Source: Nocardia sp. NBC_01329
GTDB lineage: Bacteria > Actinomycetota > Actinomycetes > Mycobacteriales > Mycobacteriaceae
DNA length: 64,000 nt
Direction of reading: 5' to 3'
NCBI RefSeq assembly: GCF_035956715.1
Contig: NZ_CP108381.1
Location: 3,348,001-3,412,000 of the forward strand
A program made the position numbers and the translations under genes. Numbering within the stretch: the stretch's first letter is position 1; each line of letters starts with the position of its first letter. Below are positions 8,929 through 17,321 of this stretch, piece after piece. The notes under the pieces are model-generated. The model was given only the letters and a program-made list of their open reading frames with translations. It did no database searches and had not been told where the DNA came from.

Positions 8929-10197
8929 CTATCCATCGGAGACCTCAGTCGGTTGTCTCGTGTCCAGCCGAGGGACGAGATCTCCGATCAGCTCGTCGAG
9001 TACGAGTTCCTCCTCGACACGCACACCGTGTCGGCGCAGGGTCCCGGCCAGTTCGCTGTCCCATACCGCTTCCCCGGGGCGTCCGGACAACGTGCCGCCG
9101 ACGACCCGGGGCAGCGCGTTCAGATAGTCCGCACTGGTGAATCGCCACGGCCGCCAGTCGATATGCTGTGCGAGCGCGTTGGCGATGCGGATGCCACCCC
9201 AATCGAAGTCACCGTGGTAGGCGAACTCCACGCCGACCCCGGAGAGCATTGCCAGCAGGTTCCGGGCCGCGGTGGAGGGGTGCCCGGACAGGCAGATCAG
9301 CGGCGGGCAGTCCGGTCCCCATCGGTCAGCGGCGGAGGCCACCACGATCGGGTTCTCACAGATCCGGACCAGCGCCTGGCGGACCCCGAAGGCGTCCGGT
9401 TCGATGCGGTCGATCTGGCGCAGGGTGAGGACCACGGGATCGCCGGCCGCGCGAGCCAGCGCCAGGATCCGGCCTGCGGTCGAGTCCGGACCACCCGGCA
9501 GCCCCAAGGTCAGCACGGTCGAGGACAACTCGTCGCGGTGCACGCCTACCGCAGACCAGGCAACCCGTTTCTCCCACACCGAACCGGACCCGGCCGGCGC
9601 GGACCCGGCCAGTCCCCGGGCAGCCGACAGGGCCAGCGTCGCCAGCGGCCGGCCGTCGTCGAGCGCATGCGCGTCCCCGGTGGCGTCGGCGGCGAGGCGG
9701 CCGAGCGCGAGATCCCCGGCGGGCAGCCGATCGACGACCCGGGCGAGGTCACCGCACAGTTTCTGCGCCGCTGTCGCATCGGTTGCGCAGCGGCGCAGCA
9801 GGCCGGTGCTGTCCAGCCATTCGCGCCATTCCCGGAGTTCGGGGCGGCGTGCGGTGAGTTCGTCGAGCGGAGTCAGCGCCAGCGCCCACTGCCGTGCCTC
9901 GGCCACCGCCCGCTCGGACCGGTCCACGATCTCCCCCACCAGCAACTGCACCGCACCGGCCAGCCCATCCGGTGCCGCGCCACTGCGCCGCAACACCTGG
10001 TCCACCTCGTCCAGCGAGACCGTGAGTGATCCGCCGGTCCGTCCCCGCCTGCCGAGTAGCCGCTCCACGGCGCGACGTTGTTCCGGGCTCGCCCCGGCCA
10101 AGGTGGCGCTACCGGAGGCCGGATCCCCCCGTTCCAGCCTGCGCCGCACCCGGTCCACCAGCCACGCCAGCTCTTCGCCGCCGAGTAGCCGTCGCAC
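8929..10197 (-). CDS. jetD: Wadjet type II nuclease subunit JetD (TIGR02679, DUF2399/Toprim)
   Basis: This is the last gene of the jetABCD operon. The N-terminal region has RRLLGGEELAWLVDRVRRRL and the C-terminal region carries the Toprim-like DUF2399 domain: conserved ENPIVVASAADRW, LICLSGHPSTAARNLLAML, then YHGDFDWGGIRIANAL with the metal-binding DxD (about residues 325-335). In Wadjet systems this Toprim subunit cuts plasmid DNA that the SMC-like complex has extruded. The start is unclear. The GTG at 10195-10197 fits the family N-terminus, but a CTG at 10246-10248 overlaps the jetC stop as CTGA and would give a natural-looking N-terminus (SGTDRSGGIGKGDPDR), copying the ATGA overlap of jetB/jetC. 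The protein is about 422 residues from the GTG. Confidence 0.85.
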   Translation of the reverse strand: MRRLLGGEELAWLVDRVRRRLERGDPASGSATLAGASPEQRRAVERLLGRRGRTGGSLTVSLDEVDQVLRRSGAAPDGLAGAVQLLVGEIVDRSERAVAEARQWALALTPLDELTARRPELREWREWLDSTGLLRRCATDATAAQKLCGDLARVVDRLPAGDLALGRLAADATGDAHALDDGRPLATLALSAARGLAGSAPAGSGSVWEKRVAWSAVGVHRDELSSTVLTLGLPGGPDSTAGRILALARAAGDPVVLTLRQIDRIEPDAFGVRQALVRICENPIVVASAADRWGPDCPPLICLSGHPSTAARNLLAMLSGVGVEFAYHGDFDWGGIRIANALAQHIDWRPWRFTSADYLNALPRVVGGTLSGRPGEAVWDSELAGTLRRHGVRVEEELVLDELIGDLVPRLDTRQPTEVSDG

Positions 10198-10244
10198 CCG
10201 GTCGGGATCGCCCTTGCCGATACCACCGGACCTGTCAGTGCCGC

Positions 10245-13200
10245 TCAGAACAGTCCGCCTTCGGTGTGGGCAACGGATGCGGTGGCCTGTAGCTGCGAGA
10301 CCGGCGGACTCACCTCGACCCGCTCCCGGCCGTCCCAGCGCCACGGCGTGACCAGCACCGCGTCGATACCATCCCGGCGCGCCAATTGCGCGATGGCCAA
10401 CCCCGGAACCTGTGGATAGCACCCCCATTCGCGTTCACTGGTCATCACGACATCGAGGTCGAAGGCGGCGAGCAGGCCGAGACATTTTGCCCGCGAGTCA
10501 TCGTCCACACCCGCGAACGCCTCGTCGAGCGCGACGAGCCGCGGCGCCTGGGAGTTCCCCGCGGAGCTGTAGAACGAGGACGCGGCGGCGAACAACGGCA
10601 CCGAGGTGACCAGTGCCCGTTCGCCTCCGGACGCCGGTCCGGCCGCGGGCCGCCACTGGCCGTCCTGGTAGCGCTGGATACGGAATTCGTGCCAGGACCG
10701 GTAGTCCAGCGCCCGCGTGAGCTGTTCGGTCCAGCCGCCACCGGTGGTGTCGTCGGCGTGCTCGCGGTTGATCTGTTCCTGCAGGAACGCTCCGACCAGC
10801 GCACGGTCCGCGGTGCTCCACGCGTCGGCGGTCTGCCGCAGCAGCCGGTCGCGCACCCGATCCAATCCGTCCGGCGCCCCGCGCACCGTATGCCATTGCA
10901 GGCGTAACCGCATACCGGTCGAGGTGGGTCGTGCCTCCAGGTCGGCGTTGATCGAGCGCACCTGGTCCTCGGCGCCGGAGATCAGCTCCTGCAGCAGTCC
11001 GGCCACCTCGTTGATCAGGTGGTTCTCCAGGATCTCGCGTTCCTTGGCGGACAGCAGCACGGCGCGGTGCTCGGTTTCGGCAGTCAATGCGTGTACCAGA
11101 CCCGGCACGTCCTGCTGGACGCCCTGGAATCGCACATCCACCACGATGATGCCGTCGCGGACGGTGAGCCCCACCGAGTGACCGTGCCGGGACAGTGTGT
11201 CGGTGAGCAGTTTGTGCTCGGCGGAAACCCGCTGCTGCACCAACTCCCACGGCCGTTCGCCGGCGTCGAGGTCGGCGAGTTCGGCATCGATGGCGCGGGC
11301 CAGCGTCACCGCCGGTGTCGGAGCCCAGTCCGCGGCCACGTCCGGAACAACCAGATCGGGCAGCGCGGTGGTGAGCAGGCCGGTGGCGGCGAACGCGCGG
11401 AGGTCGGCGATCGTCTGTTCCCGGTCTGCGATTGCCTCGTCGAGTCGACCGGACAGCGTTTCGCGTTGTCCGTCGGCGTGGCCGCGGTCGCCGAGAGCAC
11501 GGCGCTCGGCGGCCGATGCGGCCTCGGCGGCGTTATCGCAGGCGGTGATCTGCTGCTCGACCGAGTCGAGCTCACGGAACAGCTCCTCGACGGCGGTGCC
11601 CGCGGTCTCGACCAGGGTGCGATGCCGTTCGGCGGCGGCGGCGGCCTCCATCCGGGTCTGTCCGGCGATCTCGGCGGCCGTGTCACGGTGTTCGGTGGCC
11701 AACTCGAGCTCGTGCCCGGCTTCGCGCACCGCCTCTCGTGCTCGCGCGTCCGCGCGGGCCGCCGGCCACAGCCCGGCCAGCGCGACTCGATAGTCACCCA
11801 GCGCGGACCGGATTCCGGTCAGGGCGGCGCGATCCACCGGAAGCCGCACATCGTGCGCAAATTCTTCTGCGGTGGAATATGTTTCGCGAACGCGTTGTTC
11901 CCGGCGCGAATGCTCCGCGACGGCCTCGGCGTGTTTACCGTCCAGGTGTTGCCGAGTGCGATGCTCGGCGGCCAGCCGGCCGTGTGCCTCCCGCACAGCG
12001 GTATCGTCCGGGCAGCGCCGCTGGTCGGCGAGGACCGTCTCCTGGCGGTCTGCCAGTTCGAGTGCGGAGGCGGCCAACGTCTCCCGCCTCGCTTCGACCT
12101 GCCGGAGTTCGACGTTCAGCTGTTCCAGCCGGGCACGCCGCGCGGTCTCCCGCGCACCTTCCCCGATGTAGGCCGCGGCGGCCTTGTGCCAGGATCCCCG
12201 CAAGATCCCGATCCGGAAGCTGCCGTCGCTGTCCACCCACGTATCAGCACTGTCGTGCCCGAAACCGATAGCACCCAGCACGGCGGTGACAGCGGACTCG
12301 TCCAGCGCCGCAGCCTGCGGGTCGGCGCGATCGATCGCCGGAGCCAGCACCGTGGTCAGCCCGCCGTCCGCAGCGGCGGTACCCACTGCGATCAGCACGT
12401 CGTCGGTGACCCCGTCGCGCAGGCTGCCGTCCGGGTCCAGCCATGCGTCCAGAATGCCCGCGGCCTGCAACGCGGCTTCCAACCCCGCGCGCTGCTCTAC
12501 TGCTACCACGTCGGTGAAATCGATGACTTTCCACAACGGTGCACCAGCCCGCGTGCGGCGTAAGGCGTTGTCCCGGGTGGGTGGCGCGGTCGGCGCGTCG
12601 TGGCCGCCCTGCTCCAGTCGCTCGATCTCATCGGTCAGCGCATCGCCTTCGGCCGTGGCCAGCTCGGTGGCAGCCTCCACTGCCTGCTGTTCCCGGGCGA
12701 GTGCCGCGGTGGCCAGTCGCGCCGCCTCGCTCACGGCGGCGTCCGCCGGATTCGGACCGTCAGGGGTGTCGACCCAGACCTCGAGCGCAGCCCGCACCGT
12801 ACCGGGGTCCGCGAACCACAGAGAGGTCACGCCACCGAGGTATTCGGTGAACTCCTTCACCACGGCAGCCCCGGCGGCCGTGACGACCTGTTCGGCCGCC
12901 AGTATCCGCTCGGCGACCTGCTGCCGTTCGCCGGTGATCCGATCCACTTCGTCGCGCGCACGCCGCGCGGCCCCGTCGGCCGCCTCCGCAGTGTCCAACA
13001 GACCCGACAGCGTGGTCAGCGCGGTCCGGGTGGTATCGACGAGCCGACTGCCTGCCGGTTGCGCCGCCGGGTAGGGCGCGGCGTCCGTGCCGAGTGCCTC
13101 GATCACCGCCGCATGACCTTCGGTCAGCCCGGCCCCGGTCGCCGCCTCCGCCGCAGCTCCGGTGGCCCGGGCATAGGCGTCGGCGTCAGCGGTTGCCACC

Positions 13201-14363
13201 TTGCGCGCGGCCCCGAGCTGGACTTCCCTGCGTCGCAGCGTATCCGCAGCTCTGGTGAGATCGCGTTCCCGATCGGTCGCCAGCACACCGAGTCGCTCGG
13301 CCTCCGATTTCGCTCGAGTCAACGCCTTGGCGTCGCGCATCTCCGGGCTGTCGTGCAAGGCGTCGCGCCGGGCGGACAGCGTCGAACGGCGCGCAGCGGC
13401 GGTGTTCCGCTCCGCAACGGCCTCCAGCACCGCGACTTCGGCCCGCTCGAACGCCGTCTGCGCCTCGGCCAGTTCGGCGTTCAGCTTCTCGTAGCGACTG
13501 TGCGCCTTGCGGGGTGGTTCGGCCCGCCGCTTCGCCGCGATCCGCGCATACCTGCGGTAGTGGCTCAAAAAAGTCTCGCCCGCCGACCGCGCCTCGGCCA
13601 GGCCGCGCAATGCCTCGCGTTCCTCGTCCAACCCCCGGAACGCCTCGGCCACCGTGGTGACCAGCACCGGGTCCAGCGGCGGCAGCGCCTCGGTGAGCGC
13701 ACGCGAAAGCAGCTTCTCGTCCGGTTTCTTCGACAACTGCGGCTGCCGCAGCTGAATCAGCAGATTGACCAGTGCCTCGTAGCGGTACAGTCCCAGCCCG
13801 AACAGCGCCTCGTCTACTGCGCGGCGGTAGTCGGAGGCCGTGTCGTACAGCCCGATACCGCCGAGCGCATCCTTGAGTTTCTCCCTGGTCAGCGCCACCT
13901 TCGTCGGGCCGATCAGGGACAATTCCTCGACTACACCCCGATGACCGACACGTTGTCCGGTCACGAAGAACCAGTGCCGGGCGATACCGCGACCGGCGAC
14001 CGCTTTGAGCCCGCAGCCGATGGTCCGGTATTCCGGGGTGCCGTCGGCTGTCAGCCGGCCGAACTCCAGCCAGGTGTAACCGAGCCGCTCGGTATGCGGA
14101 TGGTTACCGCCCAGCAGCAGATTCCATTCCATCCGCTTGTTGCGGTCGCCGTCGGGTTCCACCCGGTGGGCGGCCAGCTCACCATCGAGCAGGAACGGCA
14201 CCGTCAGCGCCAGCACCTTCGATTTCCCGGTGCCGTTGTTGCCGCGCAACAACAGACGGCCGTCGTGGAAATGGAACTCCTCGACATCGTAGTAGAACAG
14301 GTCGACCAGTCCGGCGCGCAGCGGCTGCCAGCGCTGCCGGGCCGGGACGGGTGGCAGACTCAT
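10245..14363 (-). CDS. jetC: Wadjet type II SMC-like ATPase JetC (TIGR02680)
   Basis: The 1372-residue protein is an SbcC/MukB-like ATPase. Walker A is at about residues 40-48 (LLRGNNGTGKSKVLAL). Long alanine-, glutamate- and arginine-rich coiled-coil arms fill about 230-480 and 740-1080, with a hinge-like segment between (FTDVVAVEQRAGLEAALQAA). Near the C-terminus are the ABC signature (ASGGERALVTSVPLF, about 1240) and Walker B (RLVALDEAFAGVDDDSRAKC, about 1275). It forms the loop-extruding motor of the plasmid-restricting complex with the JetA and JetB subunits. Its ATG overlaps the jetB stop as ATGA. No disruption is visible. Several long open frames on the opposite strand are codon-bias shadows. 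Confidence 0.93.
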   Translation of the reverse strand: MSLPPVPARQRWQPLRAGLVDLFYYDVEEFHFHDGRLLLRGNNGTGKSKVLALTVPFLLDGELAAHRVEPDGDRNKRMEWNLLLGGNHPHTERLGYTWLEFGRLTADGTPEYRTIGCGLKAVAGRGIARHWFFVTGQRVGHRGVVEELSLIGPTKVALTREKLKDALGGIGLYDTASDYRRAVDEALFGLGLYRYEALVNLLIQLRQPQLSKKPDEKLLSRALTEALPPLDPVLVTTVAEAFRGLDEEREALRGLAEARSAGETFLSHYRRYARIAAKRRAEPPRKAHSRYEKLNAELAEAQTAFERAEVAVLEAVAERNTAAARRSTLSARRDALHDSPEMRDAKALTRAKSEAERLGVLATDRERDLTRAADTLRRREVQLGAARKVATADADAYARATGAAAEAATGAGLTEGHAAVIEALGTDAAPYPAAQPAGSRLVDTTRTALTTLSGLLDTAEAADGAARRARDEVDRITGERQQVAERILAAEQVVTAAGAAVVKEFTEYLGGVTSLWFADPGTVRAALEVWVDTPDGPNPADAAVSEAARLATAALAREQQAVEAATELATAEGDALTDEIERLEQGGHDAPTAPPTRDNALRRTRAGAPLWKVIDFTDVVAVEQRAGLEAALQAAGILDAWLDPDGSLRDGVTDDVLIAVGTAAADGGLTTVLAPAIDRADPQAAALDESAVTAVLGAIGFGHDSADTWVDSDGSFRIGILRGSWHKAAAAYIGEGARETARRARLEQLNVELRQVEARRETLAASALELADRQETVLADQRRCPDDTAVREAHGRLAAEHRTRQHLDGKHAEAVAEHSRREQRVRETYSTAEEFAHDVRLPVDRAALTGIRSALGDYRVALAGLWPAARADARAREAVREAGHELELATEHRDTAAEIAGQTRMEAAAAAERHRTLVETAGTAVEELFRELDSVEQQITACDNAAEAASAAERRALGDRGHADGQRETLSGRLDEAIADREQTIADLRAFAATGLLTTALPDLVVPDVAADWAPTPAVTLARAIDAELADLDAGERPWELVQQRVSAEHKLLTDTLSRHGHSVGLTVRDGIIVVDVRFQGVQQDVPGLVHALTAETEHRAVLLSAKEREILENHLINEVAGLLQELISGAEDQVRSINADLEARPTSTGMRLRLQWHTVRGAPDGLDRVRDRLLRQTADAWSTADRALVGAFLQEQINREHADDTTGGGWTEQLTRALDYRSWHEFRIQRYQDGQWRPAAGPASGGERALVTSVPLFAAASSFYSSAGNSQAPRLVALDEAFAGVDDDSRAKCLGLLAAFDLDVVMTSEREWGCYPQVPGLAIAQLARRDGIDAVLVTPWRWDGRERVEVSPPVSQLQATASVAHTEGGLF

Positions 14364-15577
14364 CGCGACCGCCCCTTTCGTGTCGTGCGGCGTGTCCGGG
14401 GTTCGCTGCCGTCGCGAATCACCGCTTCCCGCACGGAATACCGGGATATCGCGGGCAGCGCCCGGACTGCGTCCGGCGCGGAGTCCGCCACCAGCCGCAG
14501 GGCCCGCAATGTGGTGAGGGCGATCTCGAGCAGTTCGGTGTCTGCGCCGGGCTCGGTGACCCCACGACGCCAGTACGAGGTGTGTTGACGAGCCAGAGCA
14601 CGCACGTGAGCTCGCAGTGTGTCCAGCAGTACCGGTTCGCCGGCCCGACCGGACAGATACTCCGCTATCAGCAGGGTGACGTGGCCGTCGGTCCGCTGCT
14701 CCGGCATTCGCACATCGGTCAGGTCGTCGTCAGGATCGACCATCGCGATACCCTCGGCGCGCATCTCGGCAACCAGACCGGTGGCCTGCTCGATACGGCG
14801 GGTGATGGCGGCGCGCTGGTTGATCAGATAGGCCCGTTCGTCGGCGGTCAGATCGTCGTAGTAGAGCACCGGATCGTCCAGTAGCCGCCGAGTCAGCTGG
14901 TGGCGCAGGGTGCGACGCCGCAAATCCTCGGTATCGGGCACCGATTCCGCCGACAGCGCCGCCAGCCGCTGCTCGAATCCCGGTTCCGTAATGGTCGACG
15001 GCCCCCGGCCGGTGGTGAGCAGCGCCGCCAGCACCCGGCGGCGGACGTCGTACAGGACATCACCGGTATCGCCGAGGTAGGAATCCTCCTCGCCGGCGAC
15101 CCGCTCCAGCGCGCCCCAGGCCAGCAACAACCGCACCACGGCCACCAGATCTGCGCGCTCGTCGCGGCGGCTCAGCGTGAATTCGACACCCGCAGCGGCG
15201 AATTCCGGGTCGCCGGCGGCGACCAGCACCCCTTCCGCCAAACGGCCCAGCGTGATCTGTGCGTCAGCTCGCTCCAGCACCGCCAGAGCCAGGCACAGCA
15301 GCACATAACGCCGTCGGCCGAACGGCGCCCTGCCTTTTCCGTCCCGCGCCGGATGGGTGGCGTCCTCCGTGGTGGCGGATACCTTGAACAGGCGCGCCGA
15401 TTCGGCGTCCACCAGCAGCCGCCAGCCGGTCTCCGCGGCGAACCAGTCCCGTAGATAGGCGGCATGTCGACGGACCGGCCGCAGCGCATCCTCGTCGGCG
15501 ACTACCGTCAGCAGCGGCTTGGCCAGGAGCGCTCGCATCGCCCGGCGGCGCTGCGCCTCCTCTTCCTGCGAATCCAT
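14360..15577 (-). CDS. jetB: Wadjet type II subunit JetB (TIGR02678, DUF2398)
   Basis: The 405-residue protein matches the DUF2398/TIGR02678 family: it begins MDSQEEEAQRRRAMRALLAK, has AAYLRDWFAAETGWRLLVDA at about 40-60, and the conserved FGRRRYVLLCLALAVLERAD and QITLGRLAEGVLVAAGDPEF. It corresponds to the kleisin-partner winged-helix subunit of the Wadjet SMC complex. Its start and the jetA stop share one base (TGATG at 15575-15579) and its own stop overlaps jetC, so translation of the operon is coupled. The C-terminus is strongly basic (RTRRTTRKGRSR). Confidence 0.9.
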   Translation of the reverse strand: MDSQEEEAQRRRAMRALLAKPLLTVVADEDALRPVRRHAAYLRDWFAAETGWRLLVDAESARLFKVSATTEDATHPARDGKGRAPFGRRRYVLLCLALAVLERADAQITLGRLAEGVLVAAGDPEFAAAGVEFTLSRRDERADLVAVVRLLLAWGALERVAGEEDSYLGDTGDVLYDVRRRVLAALLTTGRGPSTITEPGFEQRLAALSAESVPDTEDLRRRTLRHQLTRRLLDDPVLYYDDLTADERAYLINQRAAITRRIEQATGLVAEMRAEGIAMVDPDDDLTDVRMPEQRTDGHVTLLIAEYLSGRAGEPVLLDTLRAHVRALARQHTSYWRRGVTEPGADTELLEIALTTLRALRLVADSAPDAVRALPAISRYSVREAVIRDGSEPRTRRTTRKGRSR

Positions 15578-17163
15578 CAGGCAGGTGCCCCCACCAGGGC
15601 GGCTCCCACGAGGTCGATGATCTCGAGGACATGTTCCGGGCCGCGCAGCACACCGTCGTCGGTGGGAATCTCGACGTCCGGCGCGTCGGCGACCGCGGTC
15701 AGCCGGATCAGCATAGTACCGTCGCCGGTGGTGGTTTCCACCTCGGCCGCACCGGGCTGTCGCGCCGACAGCGCATCGCCGACCAAGCCCAGGAACAGCC
15801 TGAACACGCGGGTGTCCAGGACATCGACCTGCGACAGCAGCACCGGGCCTCCGGTGGCCAGCCGGGCACGGGCGGCAGCGACCTGCTGCCGTTCACGCGC
15901 GGCCTGCTCCGCCAACATGCGGCGGGCCTCGGCGCGGTCGGCGACCCGGGCCGGTTGCCCACGCCGCTCATAGGTGCCGGTGCGGCGCAGTTGCGGGCTG
16001 ATCTCCACCCCCGGCGCATCGGCCCACGGCAGGCCGGGCGGCGGCTCCACTTCCTCCCACCGCTGCACCGTCTCCGCCGTCACGGTCAGATGCCGGGCCG
16101 GCGTGAGACCGAAAGCGGACCGCCACAGCCGATGCGCCGCAGCATCGTCGGGCGCCTCGGCGAACCACCGGGCCAGCGCCCGGAAATCGGCGGACCGGTC
16201 GGAGCGGCCCGAACGTCGCTCGTTCAGCGTGGCGACCGTATCGATCAACTGGGTGATGGCGGTGACCGCCGCCGAGCGCAGCAGCCGGGCCTGCGACGGG
16301 TGCTGCGAATCGGCCGAGACGAACCATTCGCGCAGGCCACGCCACCGGTTCTGCCATATGGTGAGTGTGTCGGAGAGCGCCGCTTCGTAGGCGTCCCGGT
16401 TCGTGTCCGGGATCTCGGCCACCTCGGGCACCATATCGCGAGCCTCACGTTCCACCGCCAGCCGCAGCAGACGCTCCACCGCTTCGGGGGCCGGCTCATC
16501 CAGCAGCGCCGCGATTTCCGCGCCCCGATTCGCGAGGTCGGCGATGAACCGGTTGATGTAGTCGATCAGCCGCTGCTTGTAGGCCACGAAAGCCTCGACA
16601 TCACCGTCGGAGAAATCGATCACCCGGCGCAGCGACGCCATAAAAGCCTGAGCGTTATCGGCCAACCCGGAAAACCGTTCCACCAGCCCGAGGAGCAGCA
16701 GATGTACCTTCGCCGGATCGATATCGGCGGCCTCGGCCCGAGCGAGCGCCACCAACGCCCGCAACTGGTTCGCGATGTCCTCGAGCGCCACCGACTGGAG
16801 TGCACCCCGGCGTCCCAGGGCCTCGTCATAGACGGCGAGCGCCTCCTCGGCAGCCTGCCCGGCGGCAGTCAATTGATACAGGTATCGAGCCCGATGGAAA
16901 TCGGCCACCGTCGTCACCCGGCCGGTATCCGGATCCGACCGCAGGTTGCCCCACCCGACCAACTGCTCCAACGCGGCCGCCACGGTCTCCGGCGCACCCG
17001 AACGCCCCAGCTCGACTGCCACATCCTCCGGCCGCATATGCACAATGAACCGATCCCGGGCCTGCACGAACACGACCAGCACATCCCGATAGAGTTCGGC
17101 ATTGGGCGCGCTCAGATGAGCGAACGGCTGCACAGTCGGCTGGTCGGTATTCACGACCACCAT
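15577..17163 (-). CDS. jetA: Wadjet type II subunit JetA (TIGR02677, DUF2397)
   Basis: This is the first gene of the operon, 528 residues from the ATG at 17161-17163 (MVVVNTDQPTVQPFAHLSAP). The frame stays open 35 codons further upstream, but that part runs into the divergent promoter. Family features include NAELYRDVLVVFVQARDRFI, the winged-helix segment PETVAAALEQLVGWGNLRSD, and LRRVIDFSDGDVEAFVAYKQ with RLIDYINRFIADLANRGAEI. This subunit is the kleisin-like part of the Wadjet complex. Its promoter lies in the 158 bp that separate it from pglW, so two defence operons share one divergent control region. Confidence 0.9.
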   Translation of the reverse strand: MVVVNTDQPTVQPFAHLSAPNAELYRDVLVVFVQARDRFIVHMRPEDVAVELGRSGAPETVAAALEQLVGWGNLRSDPDTGRVTTVADFHRARYLYQLTAAGQAAEEALAVYDEALGRRGALQSVALEDIANQLRALVALARAEAADIDPAKVHLLLLGLVERFSGLADNAQAFMASLRRVIDFSDGDVEAFVAYKQRLIDYINRFIADLANRGAEIAALLDEPAPEAVERLLRLAVEREARDMVPEVAEIPDTNRDAYEAALSDTLTIWQNRWRGLREWFVSADSQHPSQARLLRSAAVTAITQLIDTVATLNERRSGRSDRSADFRALARWFAEAPDDAAAHRLWRSAFGLTPARHLTVTAETVQRWEEVEPPPGLPWADAPGVEISPQLRRTGTYERRGQPARVADRAEARRMLAEQAARERQQVAAARARLATGGPVLLSQVDVLDTRVFRLFLGLVGDALSARQPGAAEVETTTGDGTMLIRLTAVADAPDVEIPTDDGVLRGPEHVLEIIDLVGAALVGAPA

Positions 17164-17321
17164 TGTGCCGAACCCAACCGACGGCTGCGCAGAAACTGTG
17201 GCTCCCAGCCTGTTCCGACGAGGGAGCCTGCGTGATCTGCTCGACTGCAACGAAGAGCGGGCATGCACCGATAGGATCGTTCAAAAGCTAGGCAACCGGC
17301 GCAGATTGGTGGGGATTCTGT
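17164..17321. promoter_or_regulatory. Divergent control region between Wadjet and BREX-2 operons
   Basis: The only regulatory space between jetA (minus) and pglW (plus) is 158 bp. A TAGGAT hexamer at 17272-17277 could be a -10 element for pglW, but no good -35 lies at the standard distance. GGTGGGGA shortly before the pglW ATG can serve as its ribosome binding site. No clear operator palindrome is seen. Confidence 0.45.

Noticed and set aside
12600..17235. Long plus-strand open frames (over 500 codons) opposite jetA, jetB and jetC
   Set aside because: They are antisense shadows caused by high-GC codon bias. They show no family motifs, while the minus-strand proteins match Wadjet families over their full length.
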